Source: Tritrichomonas musculus (taxonomy: Eukaryota; Parabasalia; Tritrichomonadida; Tritrichomonadidae). Taken from it: a DNA stretch of 64,000 bases. The position numbers were made by a program, and so were the translations under genes. The stretch lies in the NCBI GenBank assembly GCA_039105265.1, contig JAPFFF010000031.1, positions 1,488,001 to 1,552,000 on the forward strand. Direction: 5' to 3'. A model generated the notes under the pieces. It was not told the origin of the DNA and searched no databases. It saw only the letters and a list, made by a program, of their open reading frames with translations. Positions 51,349 through 61,540 of this stretch are shown here, one piece after another (the first letter of the stretch is position 1; the number at the start of each line of letters is the position of its first letter).

Positions 51349-52982
51349 GGGGAAACTAGGATAACGATCAACAAATTGAATGCATATTCAAAAAAATTGA
51401 ATAAAAAGTATTATTCCTATTTTATCATTCATACAAATGCTTATATGCTATTAAACTCTAGAGTTTTCAATAAAATTATTCAAGCAAAGGTATTTTTGAT
51501 TAGTTATACCCATTTCTAATTCTTTTTTTCTGAATATTTTTTAAATGATGTTATCACTTATATAATAAGGTAAATCTTCTTAAAATCTTTCATTTTAACC
51601 TTTTTTCGCATGATGATGGCAAGTATGTTAATATTTCTGTGAATTTACCGATTTTGAAAATGAGTCATTTTTTAAACATTGAATTGAATATTTATCAAGA
51701 GAAATCAATGTTATAATTAAAATAGTTACAAAACAATATTAACTTAAATAAAATATCAAAATAAATATATTTTTTATATTTTTCAATAGTTGTTATTCCT
51801 TTCAATTTTTATTTCATAAAAAGTTATTATATTTTTATATTTCCATAATTTTTTGAATATTTCTAGCTATTTTATTTTTTATCATGTTTTCTAATTACAA
51901 ATAATACAATTATTAATATAAAAAATTGAATTTTTAAGTATAAATGGTGTTTATAAAATAAAAACGATAAGAAATTATTAGAAAATTTCTGAATTAACAA
52001 TTTTTATATTAAAAAATAAAGATTTATATTAAAAATAAATAAATAATATTTAATCAAAAATCTTTTATATATATATTATTAATGCAATAAAAAATGATTG
52101 CCTTTATAAAATAATTGAATTAATATATTATAAGAAGATATTAATAAAATGATAAAATAAAGTTTTTCAATGTTTTTGATAATTTTCTTAAAATTTCAAT
52201 TAAAAATAAAATAAATAATTCTAAACGCGCTTCTAATTTTTGAAGTTTCCAAACAGCATTTATCAATGTCCAAATGATGTAGAAGTAAATCTCAAATTTA
52301 TAATTCAGTTAAGCCCACTTTTCTCATGATAATTACAAAAAAAAGCACATATTTAAATCCAAATTTATTTTTTGTTCAATTGTTTGGTTTGATTTCCATC
52401 TATTTATTTATCTTTTTTAATACATATATGTTTCCATGAATATCGTTTTTCAATAACTTGCAAAAACCTGTATACAAAAACTAATTCATCATCATATAAT
52501 AATCATATTTTTTGAAGGGATACAATTGGTTAAAAAGAAAAAAATCGTCCAATATAAATATAAAATAATCATATGATTTTGCATGATTAATATGAACCAC
52601 CAGAACTCATCAGAAAAAAAATCTCAGTACCTCAAAACCCAACTTAAATGTTTCATAACTTTATAATGTGATTGTTTTTTCATGCAAAATTACTTGAATA
52701 ATGTTTTAAATTATTGTTACTTTTTACTATTATTATTAAAACTATTTATTTTATTACACGGACGAGATCCGAATTTCAATATTTTTTATTATTTGTTTTT
52801 ACTTTCATTCATTAATTTTTAGATAATAATAAATTTCAGAATATTTAAAACCTATATAATAATTCTCATCGGACAATATTTATCAGAGAACTTGCAATTA
52901 ATCGATCTTTTCAGATCGTGTATCAAAAAGTTTGTATAGAAATTTGAATTATATTCAAAAAGTTTCAAATCCTAGTTTCCCC
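51349..52982. mobile_element. Non-autonomous TTAA-type DNA transposon (1,634 bp)
   Basis: Perfect 14-bp terminal inverted repeats (GGGGAAACTAGGAT at 51349-51362 and its complement at 52969-52982) are each bounded by TTAA (51345-51348 and 52983-52986). A TTAA duplication with G-rich termini fits piggyBac or Kolobok superfamilies. A mariner reading, with a TA duplication and ends starting with A, is also formally possible. The interior is AT-rich and has no transposase frame. Confidence 0.82.
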
Positions 52983-53457
52983 TTAAAGCCGAAATATCTT
53001 AATAAATAATTATTTTTCATTGCATTAATATTGATAAATTTGCGATACAAATATTTATATAACTATATAAATAAGAAATAAGAAATAAAATTTGTATGTT
53101 TTTGTTATTGATATTAAACTAGTTCTCAGCGGTCGTACCAAAATTTGTGAGATCAAGGCCAAAGTTTTTCAAAGGTCGTACAACTGAATTTTTACAGTAA
53201 AACTCAATGATTGGTTGGTTTAAGCTAATTATATTTTATTATTATAATAATAATTAGTTTTATAAATATTTGCATCGTAGCGATAACTTTTTATATAATT
53301 TATTCTAATCATTAATTCTTTTGATATCTTTTTATAATCTTTTAAAACATTAAATGTTATATAAAAATCTAGTTTGACGAAAAACTGTTCGACAAATATT
53401 TTTTCGTTACGAAAGTGGATTTTGTCGTTACAAAAGTGGAACAACTGTAATATTTTT
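52983..53457. other. AT-rich spacer with short repeats
   Basis: No gene is seen. It includes two GGTCGTAC motifs (near 53129 and 53173) and a 21-bp tandem pair listed separately. These may be remnants of another element whose limits I cannot find. Confidence 0.35.
53404..53440 (+). repeat. Two copies of a 21-bp motif
   Basis: TCGTTACGAAAGTGGA (53404-53419) and TCGTTACAAAAGTGGA (53425-53440) are spaced 21 bp apart, just upstream of the 226-bp MITE. Confidence 0.8.
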
Positions 53458-53683
53458 GGTAGATCGAAAATTTATACTTTTTTCGACAAAATTTTTTATA
53501 TAAAAATTCAACTTTTCTCAATCGTTTTTGGCTAAACTTACATTATTTTTTAATATAATTCATAAAACTAATTAAAATATTGATTTGTTTTAAAATAATA
53601 AAGAAAATTATTATTCACATCAAGAAAAACATATATTATTATGGTTAACGTTTGTCGAAAAAAGTATAAATTTTCGATTTACC
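53458..53683. mobile_element. MITE, 226 bp, with 33-bp terminal inverted repeats
   Basis: The ends are inverted repeats of 33 bp with one mismatch. The left end starts GGTAGATCGAAAATTTATAC and the right end is its near-exact complement. A perfect 8-bp duplication, ATATTTTT, flanks it (53450-53457 and 53684-53691). The size and the 8-bp duplication suggest a MITE of the hAT class. It is non-coding and lies directly upstream of a kinase fragment. Confidence 0.88.
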
Positions 53684-53695
53684 ATATTTTTAGTG

Positions 53696-54023
53696 AAAAA
53701 GTTTAGAAGCCTCAAATTACTCAAAGATTCATCACCCATTTTCCCCGAAATTTATTGGGACAACCAAAGATAAAAACTTAATAATTATTGAATTTATCAA
53801 AGGGCAAGCATTAACATTTATCAGCAAAATGAAACCCACATTTGTTGAAATAATTACAATGATTTTTGAGTTGATGCATGCCATTAAATATTTGCATGAC
53901 AGCGACTTGATTTATCGAGATTTAAAACCAGACAATATTATGATTGACTCAGATAAAACAGTTATTTTAATAGATTTTGATAAAATAAAAAGGAATGAAT
54001 ATAAGATGAAAATTACTAAATAA
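53696..54023 (+). pseudogene. Protein kinase fragment
   Basis: An open stretch of about 109 codons encodes only the middle of a kinase domain: HHPFSPKFIGTTKDKN, then NLIIIEFIKGQALTF, LHDSDLIYRDLKPDN (catalytic loop YRD) and LIDFDKIKR (DFD in the DFG position). No glycine loop, activation segment or C-lobe follows, so this is a gene relic. The ATG at 53829 is internal to the domain and is not a real start. Confidence 0.7.
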
Positions 54024-54264
54024 AAAAAAAAAATTCTCATTTATAATGAAGAAACAATTAGAACAGCATTATCAAAACTTTTAATGAAAGCTTGAATCAT
54101 TTCTTAATGTTTAATACTATAATGTCCAATAGACGATTATTTTTTTCTATATTTTTAAATATTTCATATATTTATGTAATAGGATATTTAGTTTGCAAAT
54201 AATCATTTTATATCCAATTTTTATAAATTTAATATATTTTACGAGCAAATATATTTAACATCAA

Positions 54265-54336
54265 GGGCAATTAGTCTAGTGGTATGATTCACGCTTAGGG
54301 TGCGTGAGGTCCCGGGTTCAATTCCCGGATTGCCCC
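54265..54336 (+). tRNA. tRNA-Pro(AGG): tRNA-Pro (anticodon AGG), copy 3
   Basis: The 72 bases are identical to the other two copies but on the plus strand, as part of the inverted duplication. The anticodon AGG lies in the loop TTAGGGT. A TTTTTT terminator follows at once. Confidence 0.96.
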
Positions 54337-54603
54337 TTTTTTCATATTCTTTTTTATTTTTTTTCAATGGTTTTATGATTGGAAAATAAAAATGAGGAAA
54401 TTATTTACTTTAATAAGGTGTAGTTATTAAAATTAAAGTTTTTTTTTCCATCAGATTTTGAAAAATTTTCACTAAATTTTTGAATTTCTGCTTTAAATTG
54501 ATTGAATTTTTTCTTCATTTTTTATGCATTACTATAAAATTAAATTAAAAATATGGTCTATGAAAATACTATTAAGAATAAATAATTTCAAATGTGGCAT
54601 ATT

Positions 54604-55659
54604 TTATTTACCTGCACTTGATAATTCTTGATCACGTTTAGATACGAAATCAAAATTGATATCTGGAGCAAAACCGTAATAATTTAATCTAACTTGTTCC
54701 AAAATGTTTTCAAAAGAAGGTATTAATTTTGGATCAAAAGAGATGCATCTTGAAATGAGATCTATGCAGAATTTTGAAATTGAATCAGAAGGACTTGGAA
54801 GCGGAAATTCTTTTTGTTTCAATTTCGACTTAATTGTGTACTTAGGTAACGATCCTTCAAACAAGTGGTACAGCAAAACGCCAAAAGAATAAACGTCTGC
54901 TTTATTGTCGTATTTTTCTTCCTTTAAAAGTTCAGGTGACATGTAAATAGCGTCACCTAAATTTTTAACAAAAGAGCTCTGTGATTGTGACACCGTCTGA
55001 TTAATCAGATCGTTAATTTTGACCAGATTCAAATCAGCGATTTTTGATTCCAACAAAGAATTCAATCTGATGTTGTCAATTTTTAAATCACGATGAATCA
55101 ATCCATGATTGTGAATGAACAACATTGCATGAATGATTTCAATTGCAATTTGTGCTTTGATTGTGTTTGTTAGCATCCCTTTCGTTAGACAGTCTTTCAG
55201 ATCAAAATCAAGGAATTCAAGAAACAATGCAATCGTTGTTATCAATTCATCATCATCGTTAATATTGATGATTTCGCAAGTGTTGACTCCGAATATCTTG
55301 CAAATGCATGGGTGGTCAATCGTGAGCAAGAGTTCAAACTCTTTCATTGCATTCTGCACGTGTTTGAATGTTTCTTCTTCAGGAATCAATACTTTTTTGC
55401 ACATCACTCGTCTGTTTCGAATGTCAATGATCTTTTGATATAAAAAGAACTGGTTTTATTTGATCTTTTCAACAAGAACATGGAACTGTTCATCATCTTC
55501 ACCAATGAAAAAGTTTTTATCTTTTTCATTTGTATTTGTTGCTTCATTTGCTTTAATTACTTCATTTGTGTTCATCGGTGAAAGAATCAGTCTGGGAATT
55601 GGAGCAGGATTGAGTTTGTTTACATATTCAATGAATGATTTGATGTCAAAATCTTGATT
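54604..55659 (-). pseudogene. Truncated inverted copy of the double-kinase gene
   Basis: This minus-strand copy contains only the second kinase domain and its preceding linker. It is nearly identical to 41441-42496, with for example NKADVYSFG for NKTDVYSFG and PKLIPSFEN for PKLRPSFEN. A CAA codon of the source (in KIKQNQFF) is TAA here near 55456, and everything upstream of the linker is missing. It is therefore a dead 3' fragment created by the inverted duplication. Confidence 0.85.
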
Positions 55660-55673
55660 CGTGATAGAATTAA

Positions 55674-55833
55674 AATCATGAAAAACCAGAAATACCTGAA
55701 TATTTGCCAGAAACAATTTCTTCTCTTATCACAGAATATTTGAGTCCAAAACCGTCTTCTAGACCTACGTTTGAGCAAATTGTGAATGTGATCAGTGATC
55801 CAAATTTCTATTCAGATCCAAATCAAGATTTGG
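55674..55833 (+). pseudogene. 160-bp direct fragment of the kinase gene
   Basis: This piece matches 41294-41453 in direct orientation at about 94% identity (around nine differences). It follows the inverted copy after only 14 bp, giving a foldback arrangement. It has diverged more than the inverted arm, so the two pieces probably have different ages or came from different gene copies. Confidence 0.85.
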
Positions 55834-55951
55834 GCAAAGACGAGCAATGTCACTTTTTTTAAGTACGAGCAAGACGGGCGCGGGCAGACACGGGGAAACA
55901 CGAGCACAGACATTGCCCTTTGCCCTTGCCCGTGCCCCTCCAACATCCCTA
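55834..55951. mobile_element. Solo hAT-like transposon end
   Basis: This GC-rich stretch of about 118 bp ends in CATCCCTA. On the minus strand it starts TAGGGATGTTGGAGGGGCAC, a hAT-like terminus, followed by repeated GGGCA/CGAGCA motifs like those in the 42945-44562 element (shared ACGAGCAATGTCA-like words). No matching left end or duplication is found in the window, so it is probably a truncated element. Confidence 0.6.
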
Positions 55952-56370
55952 ATGCTTAGACATATTTATCGTATATCTTTATTTCTATCTTAATTTTTAA
56001 CATATGACTTTTTTCTTAATTTTTGAATATTATTTCTTTATGCAATATTAGAGATTTTAAACGCTCAACTATTCATTCAATTTTTTTTCAATGGAGATAA
56101 AAAAAATTCAGATAATATTTTTAGAAATAATTATGTTCAATCTTCATTTCAATATTATTCCAATTAAATATATATATATATGTTTGTATATATTTATTTA
56201 TATATTTAATAATTTATTTATACAATAAAACATCCTTTATAATTCTATTATGTGAAATATTTTAAAAGATATTAATATAATAATATTAAAATCTTTAAAG
56301 CATTGAATTTTTAAGATAATTTTTATTAAAATGCTTCAGCTAGGTTCTCATCTTATAATCGATATTTTAA
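55952..56370. other. AT-rich spacer
   Basis: No gene or RNA is seen. It contains runs of TA repeats near 56170-56210. Confidence 0.35.
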
Positions 56371-56781
56371 AAAAAAATAGATTCAAAAAACGATTATACG
56401 GAATATAACAAAAATGTTCGACGATTCGCGAGATACGGTATAAAGTATTTTCCACATGAGAATTTTGAAAGTTATTGTCCTTTTTGTTCGTATAAGAAAA
56501 AGTCATGCCATTTACGAAAAAGAAGTTATTATAAACATTCAAAAAATTGTCAAGACTGTCAGGCTTTTATAAGTATAATCTCAATTTTCAATAATAATAT
56601 TTTAAAGAGAGGAGCAAAAATTTCATCAATTTCAAATGTTGATATAAATTCTTTATGCTCGAGAAGTTTTAATGAGATTTTACAATTTTCAAAACCTTTT
56701 TTTCGATTATTAAATAATTTGATATTTGTCAGAGGATTTGCTTCATGCTCAATTAACAATCAGGATGGAAAACATATTTAG
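56371..56781 (+). pseudogene. Cys/His-rich open fragment without start codon
   Basis: A 136-codon open stretch with no ATG encodes YFPHENFESYCPFCSYKKKS, then a CHLRKRSYYKHSKNCQDCQ segment and a helical tail ending at a TAG. The paired Cys-x2-Cys motifs with His between them look like a zinc finger. I do not recognise the family. It may be the 3' part of a broken gene or of a transposon gene. The two minus-strand frames that cover it are less convincing. Confidence 0.4.
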
Positions 56782-57377
56782 TCAGGAAAATAATTGATTT
56801 ATTTAATTTTTATCAAGATAAGAGAAAAAATAATAAATAAAAGTTTTTTTCAATACTTTATTTTTTTTCCTCCGACCATTCAACTTTGTTCAGAAAAATT
56901 CTGAGAAATTACGAATTTTTAACATCATCAACTGCAAAAAAAAATAATCTCAAATAATTGTGATAGTTCTTTCAAATAAATTCAAATGGATGAGCGTTTA
57001 AAATCTCTATGCAATATAAGTTCTGCTTTGTTTCAAAATTAATTTTATTCAAGATTATTTTTTGAATGAAAAATAATCTTCTATACAATTTTAGAATAGA
57101 TTAAAATTTTAATTTATCAAAATTGTATATAAATCTTAAAACTTTCAATTAACATAAATTATATTGAATATGTTAAACATTTAAACTCACAAAATAAAAA
57201 TTACGAATATCTCTAAAATATATAAATAAAGAATTTTATACTTGAATTTTTACCTATAAAATAATATTTTATAATGATATATATAATTTATATTAAATTT
57301 TATAGGCTAAATTTTTTGGAAAAAGAAAAAATTATCGTTTCAAAAAAGTGCCATTTTCTCTAAATAGATTAAAAAAC
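56782..57377. other. AT-rich spacer
   Basis: I see no gene, repeat or RNA here. It must contain the promoter of the ankyrin-family gene. No initiator-like site is evident just upstream of the start codon. Confidence 0.35.
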
Positions 57378-58565
57378 ATGAGTTCTCAGGAATACTTGGG
57401 CATGATGAAAGACATCCATGAAGATATTCTGAATCTTCTTGAGGAAGAGGCCAAAACAGAGGAAAATTTTCAAATTCTCAAAGATAAATTTAATAATACA
57501 AAAATAAGTGATAGCCAGTATGATCTTTTATCATTGCTGTACTTGATTTCTAAAATTGGAAATAACCACCACCGTTTCTCCAACTTTTTCAGTAAAATCG
57601 ACAGAATTTTACTCATTTTCAAAGAAGATATCAAAAAATATTTTTCAAATTCAAAAATATTCAATATTTTTAAGAGCAACAAAAGGATTCTTTTATTTCT
57701 CATTGAACAGCAAATAATAGTTATTGATGAATATATAGCAAGAAAAATTACGAAGACAGAAAAATACATAGAAGCCAAATATCCACAGTATTTTCAGCCG
57801 GAAATTCAGCCATTCATCAATGAAGAATGGTTCCCAAAATATAAAAACAACAAAAAAGAAGAAGAGGAAGAAAAAGAAAATGGATGGGTTGAAGAGCTAA
57901 AGAAAGAATTGCCCGAAAATTTTTATGAAAAGCGAAAGGAAGGCGAAAATGACAGCCAAATCTGTGAATTGATTCGAAATGATATGATTGACGAATTTAT
58001 AACGTACGTTACTAGAAATGGTGTTTCACTTAACGCAAAAATTCAACCATCAATTTATGAAACAAATTCATTTTTACTTAAAAATCCAAACATAAATAAC
58101 CAAGAAGATAGTGAATTTTCATTGATTGAATATGCTGTATTTTTTGGCTCGATTCAAATATTTAGATACTTGCGACTTGAAGGCGTTGAATTAACATCAT
58201 CGTTGTGGTCTTTGGCTATTCATGGTAAAAATGCTGAAATAATTCACTTTCTAGAAGACAACCATGTTGAATTAAAGGATAAGTCATACAAACAAGTCTT
58301 TTACGAATCAATCAAATGCCACCACAACGACATTGTTAATTACTTTATAAACAACTTCTTGCAAAATGATGAAGAAAATTCACAGGATACGATCAACCAA
58401 TGTCTCAAATATCATAATTTTGCCTTTTTGAAAAATGATTCCATTAGTGAATCTTCATTTTGTAACTTGTGCAAATACGATTATTATGCACTTGTCAATA
58501 ACCTTTTGAAAGACGAAGACATAGATGTAAACAAAAAAGAAATTTTCAATATTCTGTTAATATAA
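57378..58565 (+). CDS. Ankyrin-family protein (trichomonad DUF3447-like N-terminus), probably truncated
   Basis: The predicted protein has 395 residues. I use the ATG at 57378 (MSSQEYLGMMKDIHEDILN), because the upstream in-frame start is GTG and this N-terminal helix is typical of the trichomonad ankyrin family. Residues about 1-140 are helical. An acidic/Lys linker (about 165-185, EEEEEKEN) follows. Then come degenerate ankyrin-like helices (LIEYAVFFGSIQIFRYLRLEG, LWSLAIHGKNAEIIHFLEDN, FCNLCKYDYYALVNNLLKDE). It stops where canonical ankyrin repeats should begin, immediately before the 25-bp minisatellite, so the original repeat domain has been separated from it. Confidence 0.75.
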   Translation: MSSQEYLGMMKDIHEDILNLLEEEAKTEENFQILKDKFNNTKISDSQYDLLSLLYLISKIGNNHHRFSNFFSKIDRILLIFKEDIKKYFSNSKIFNIFKSNKRILLFLIEQQIIVIDEYIARKITKTEKYIEAKYPQYFQPEIQPFINEEWFPKYKNNKKEEEEEKENGWVEELKKELPENFYEKRKEGENDSQICELIRNDMIDEFITYVTRNGVSLNAKIQPSIYETNSFLLKNPNINNQEDSEFSLIEYAVFFGSIQIFRYLRLEGVELTSSLWSLAIHGKNAEIIHFLEDNHVELKDKSYKQVFYESIKCHHNDIVNYFINNFLQNDEENSQDTINQCLKYHNFAFLKNDSISESSFCNLCKYDYYALVNNLLKDEDIDVNKKEIFNILLI

Positions 58566-59060
58566 TTTCAATTGTTATATATTTTATTTTGTTGAAATCG
58601 TATCTTTCCATGAAATTCAAAATCATATCTTTCAACACAATTCAAAATCATATCTTTTAATATCATTCAAAATCATATCTTTCAATAAAATTCAAAATCA
58701 TATCTTTGAATGAAATTCAAAATCATATCTTTTAATAAAATTCAAAATCATATCTTTGAATGAAATTCAAAATCATATCTTTTAATATCATTCAAAATCA
58801 TATCTTTCAATGGAATTCAAAATCATATCTTTTAATATCATTCAAAATCATATCTTTGAATGAAATTCAAAATCATATCTTTTAATAAAATTCAAAATCA
58901 TATCTTTCAATATAATTCAAAATCATATCTTTCAATACTATTCAAAATCATATCTTTCAATACTATTCAAAATCATATCTTTCAATACTATTCAAAATCA
59001 TATCTTTCAATAAAATTCAAAATCATATCTTTTAATTACATTCAAAATCATATCATTGAA

Positions 59061-59200
59061 TGAAATTTTGATCTAATAATAATTTATAAGACAGCATTAT
59101 ACTTGGCAGTTGAAAAAGAAAACATTGAAATAGTTAAACTTTTATTAACGAGTGAGAAACTTGATATCAATCTTCTTAATATTTTCAATAATTTTTTATA
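59061..59200 (+). pseudogene. Ankyrin module 1
   Basis: The open segment between stops encodes NFDLIIIYKTALYLAVEKEN, then IEIVKLLLTSEKLDINLLNIFNN in pieces, which is one canonical ankyrin repeat. It is bounded on both sides by 25-bp units. Confidence 0.85.
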
Positions 59201-59520
59201 AAATTCAAAATTATATCTTTCAATGTAATTCAAAATCATATCTTTGAATGAAATTCAAAATCATATCTTTCAATAAAATTCAAAATCATATCTTTCAATA
59301 CTATTCAAAATCATATCTTTCAATTGGATTCAAAATTATATCTTTGAATGACATTCAAAATCATATCTTTCAATACTATTCAAAATCATATCTTTCAATA
59401 TTATTCAAAATCATATCTTTCAATATTATTCAAAATCATATCTTTGAATGATATTCAAAATCATATCTTTCAATAAAATTCAAAATCATATCTTTTAATT
59501 ACATTCAAAATCATATCATT

Positions 59521-59662
59521 GAATGAAATTTTGATCTAATAATAATTTATAAGACAGCATTATACTTGGCAGTTGAAAGAGCAAACACTGAAATAGTGAA
59601 ACTTTTATTAACGAGTGAGAAACTTGATATCAATCTTCTTAATATTTTCAATAATTTTTTAT
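59521..59662 (+). pseudogene. Ankyrin module 2
   Basis: This is the same module as the first, with the variant VERANTEIVKLLL. The stops flanking it are conserved. Confidence 0.85.
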
Positions 59663-59960
59663 AAAATTCAGAATCATATATTTCAATTGGATTCAAAATC
59701 ATATCTTTGAATGAAATTCAAAATCATATCTTTGAATGAAATTCAAAATCATATCTTTCAATACTATTCAAAATCATATCTTTCAATTGGATTCAAAATT
59801 ATATCTTTTAATATCATTCAAAATCATATCTTTGAATGAAATTCAAAATCATATCTTTCAATACTATTCAAAATCATATTTTTCAATACTATTCAAAATC
59901 ATATCTTTGAATGATATTCAAAATCATATCTTTCAATGAAATTCAAAATCATATCATTGA

Positions 59961-60101
59961 ATGAAATTTTGATCTAATAATAATTTATAAGACAGCATTA
60001 TACTTGGCAGTTGAAAAAGAAAACATTGAAATAGTGAAACTTTTATTAACGAATGAGAAACTTGATATCAATCTTCTTAATATTTTCAATAATTTTTTAT
60101 A
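59961..60101 (+). pseudogene. Ankyrin module 3
   Basis: This is the same module, with the LLLTNEKLDI variant. It is flanked by minisatellite units. Confidence 0.85.
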
Positions 60102-60320
60102 AAATTCAAAATCATATCTTTCAATGTAATTCAAAATCATATCTTTCAATGAAATTCAAAATCATATCTTTTAATTGGATTCAAAATTATATCTTTCAAT
60201 TGGATTCAAAATCATATCTTTCAATACTATTCAAAATCATATCTTTCAATACTATTCAAAATCATATCTTTCAATACTATTCAAAATCATATCTTTTAAT
60301 TACATTCAAAATCATATCAT

Positions 60321-60463
60321 TGAATGAAATTTTGATCTAATAATAATTTATAAGACAGCATTATACTTGGCAGTTGAAAGAGCAAACACTGAAATAGTTA
60401 AACTTTTATTAACGAATGAGAAACTTGATATCAATCTTCTTAATATTTTCAATAATTTTTTAT
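60321..60463 (+). pseudogene. Ankyrin module 4
   Basis: This is the same module, combining the VERANTEIV variant with LLLTNEKLDI, so variants are shuffled between modules. Confidence 0.85.
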
Positions 60464-60759
60464 AAAATTCAAAATTATATCTTTCAATTTCATTCAAAAT
60501 CATATCTTTCAATACTATTCATAATCATATCTTTCAATGACATTCAAAATCATATCTTTCAATGAAATTCAAAATCATATCTTTCAATAAAATTCAAAAT
60601 CATATCTTTGAATGAAATTCAAAATCATATCTTTCAATGAAATTCATAATCACATCTTTCAATGAAATTCAAAATCATATCTTTCAATAAAATTCAAAAT
60701 CATATCTTTGAATGAAATTCAAAATCATATCTTTCAATGAAATTCAAAATCATATCATT

Positions 60760-60903
60760 GAATGAAATTTTGATCTAATAATAATTTATAAGACAGCATT
60801 ATACTTGGCAGTTGAAAAAGAAAACATTGAAATAGTGAAACTTTTATTAACGAATGAGAAACTTGATATCAATCTTCTTAATATTTTCAATAATTTTTTA
60901 TAA
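60760..60903 (+). pseudogene. Ankyrin module 5
   Basis: This is the same module with VEKENIEIVKLLL and TNEKLDI. Confidence 0.85.
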
Positions 60904-61398
60904 AATTCAAAATTATATCTTTCAATGTAATTCAAAATCATATCTTTCAATACTATTCAAAATCATATCTTTCAATACTATTCAAAATCATATCTTTCAA
61001 TACTATTCAAAATCATATCTTTCAATAAAATTCAAAATCATATCTTTCAATACTATTCAAAATCATATCTTTCAATACTATTCAAAATCATATCTTTCAA
61101 TATAATTCAAAATTATATCTTTCAATGAAATTCAAAATCATATCTTTCAACAGAATTCAAAATCATATCTTTGAATGATATTCAAAATCATATCTTTCAA
61201 TATAATTTAAAATCATATCTTTCAATGAAATTCAAAATCATATCTTTCAATAAAATTCAAAATCATATCTTTGAATGAAATTCAAAATCATATCTTTCAA
61301 CAGAATTCAAAATCATATCTTTTAATATCATTCAAAATCATATCTTTCAATGAAATTCAAAATCATATCTTTTAATTACATTCAAAATCATATCATTG

Positions 61399-61540
61399 AA
61401 TGAAATTTTGATCTAATAATAATTTATAAGACAACATTATACTTGGCAGTTGAAAAAGAAAACATTGAAATAGTGAAACTTTTATTAACGAATGAGAAAC
61501 TTGATATCAATCTTCTTAATATTTTCAATAATTTTTTATA
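61399..61540 (+). pseudogene. Ankyrin module 6
   Basis: This is the same module with one private change (AAGACAACATTATAC for AAGACAGCATTATAC). Confidence 0.85.

Larger units (their letters stand above)
54205..55659 (-). repeat. Inverted duplication, arm 2
   Basis: This is the reverse copy of 41441-42900. It carries tRNA-Pro copy 3, the kinase 3' spacer and the second kinase domain in inverted orientation, with about 11.3 kb between the arms. The right boundary is sharp at 55659, after the complement of AATCAAGATTT. The left boundary fades about 60 bp outside the tRNA. Confidence 0.88.

Noticed and set aside
53115-53450. A further transposon with GGTCGTAC ends
   Set aside because: Related short words recur, but no paired inverted ends or target duplication could be found.
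54704-55657. Plus-strand frames over the inverted kinase copy
   Set aside because: They are antisense shadows. The same shadows appear opposite the source gene at 41443-42396.
46559-56759. Minus-strand frames at 56348-56542 and 56559-56759 as genes
   Set aside because: The plus strand carries a longer Cys/His-patterned frame over the same DNA. The minus frames are short and patternless.
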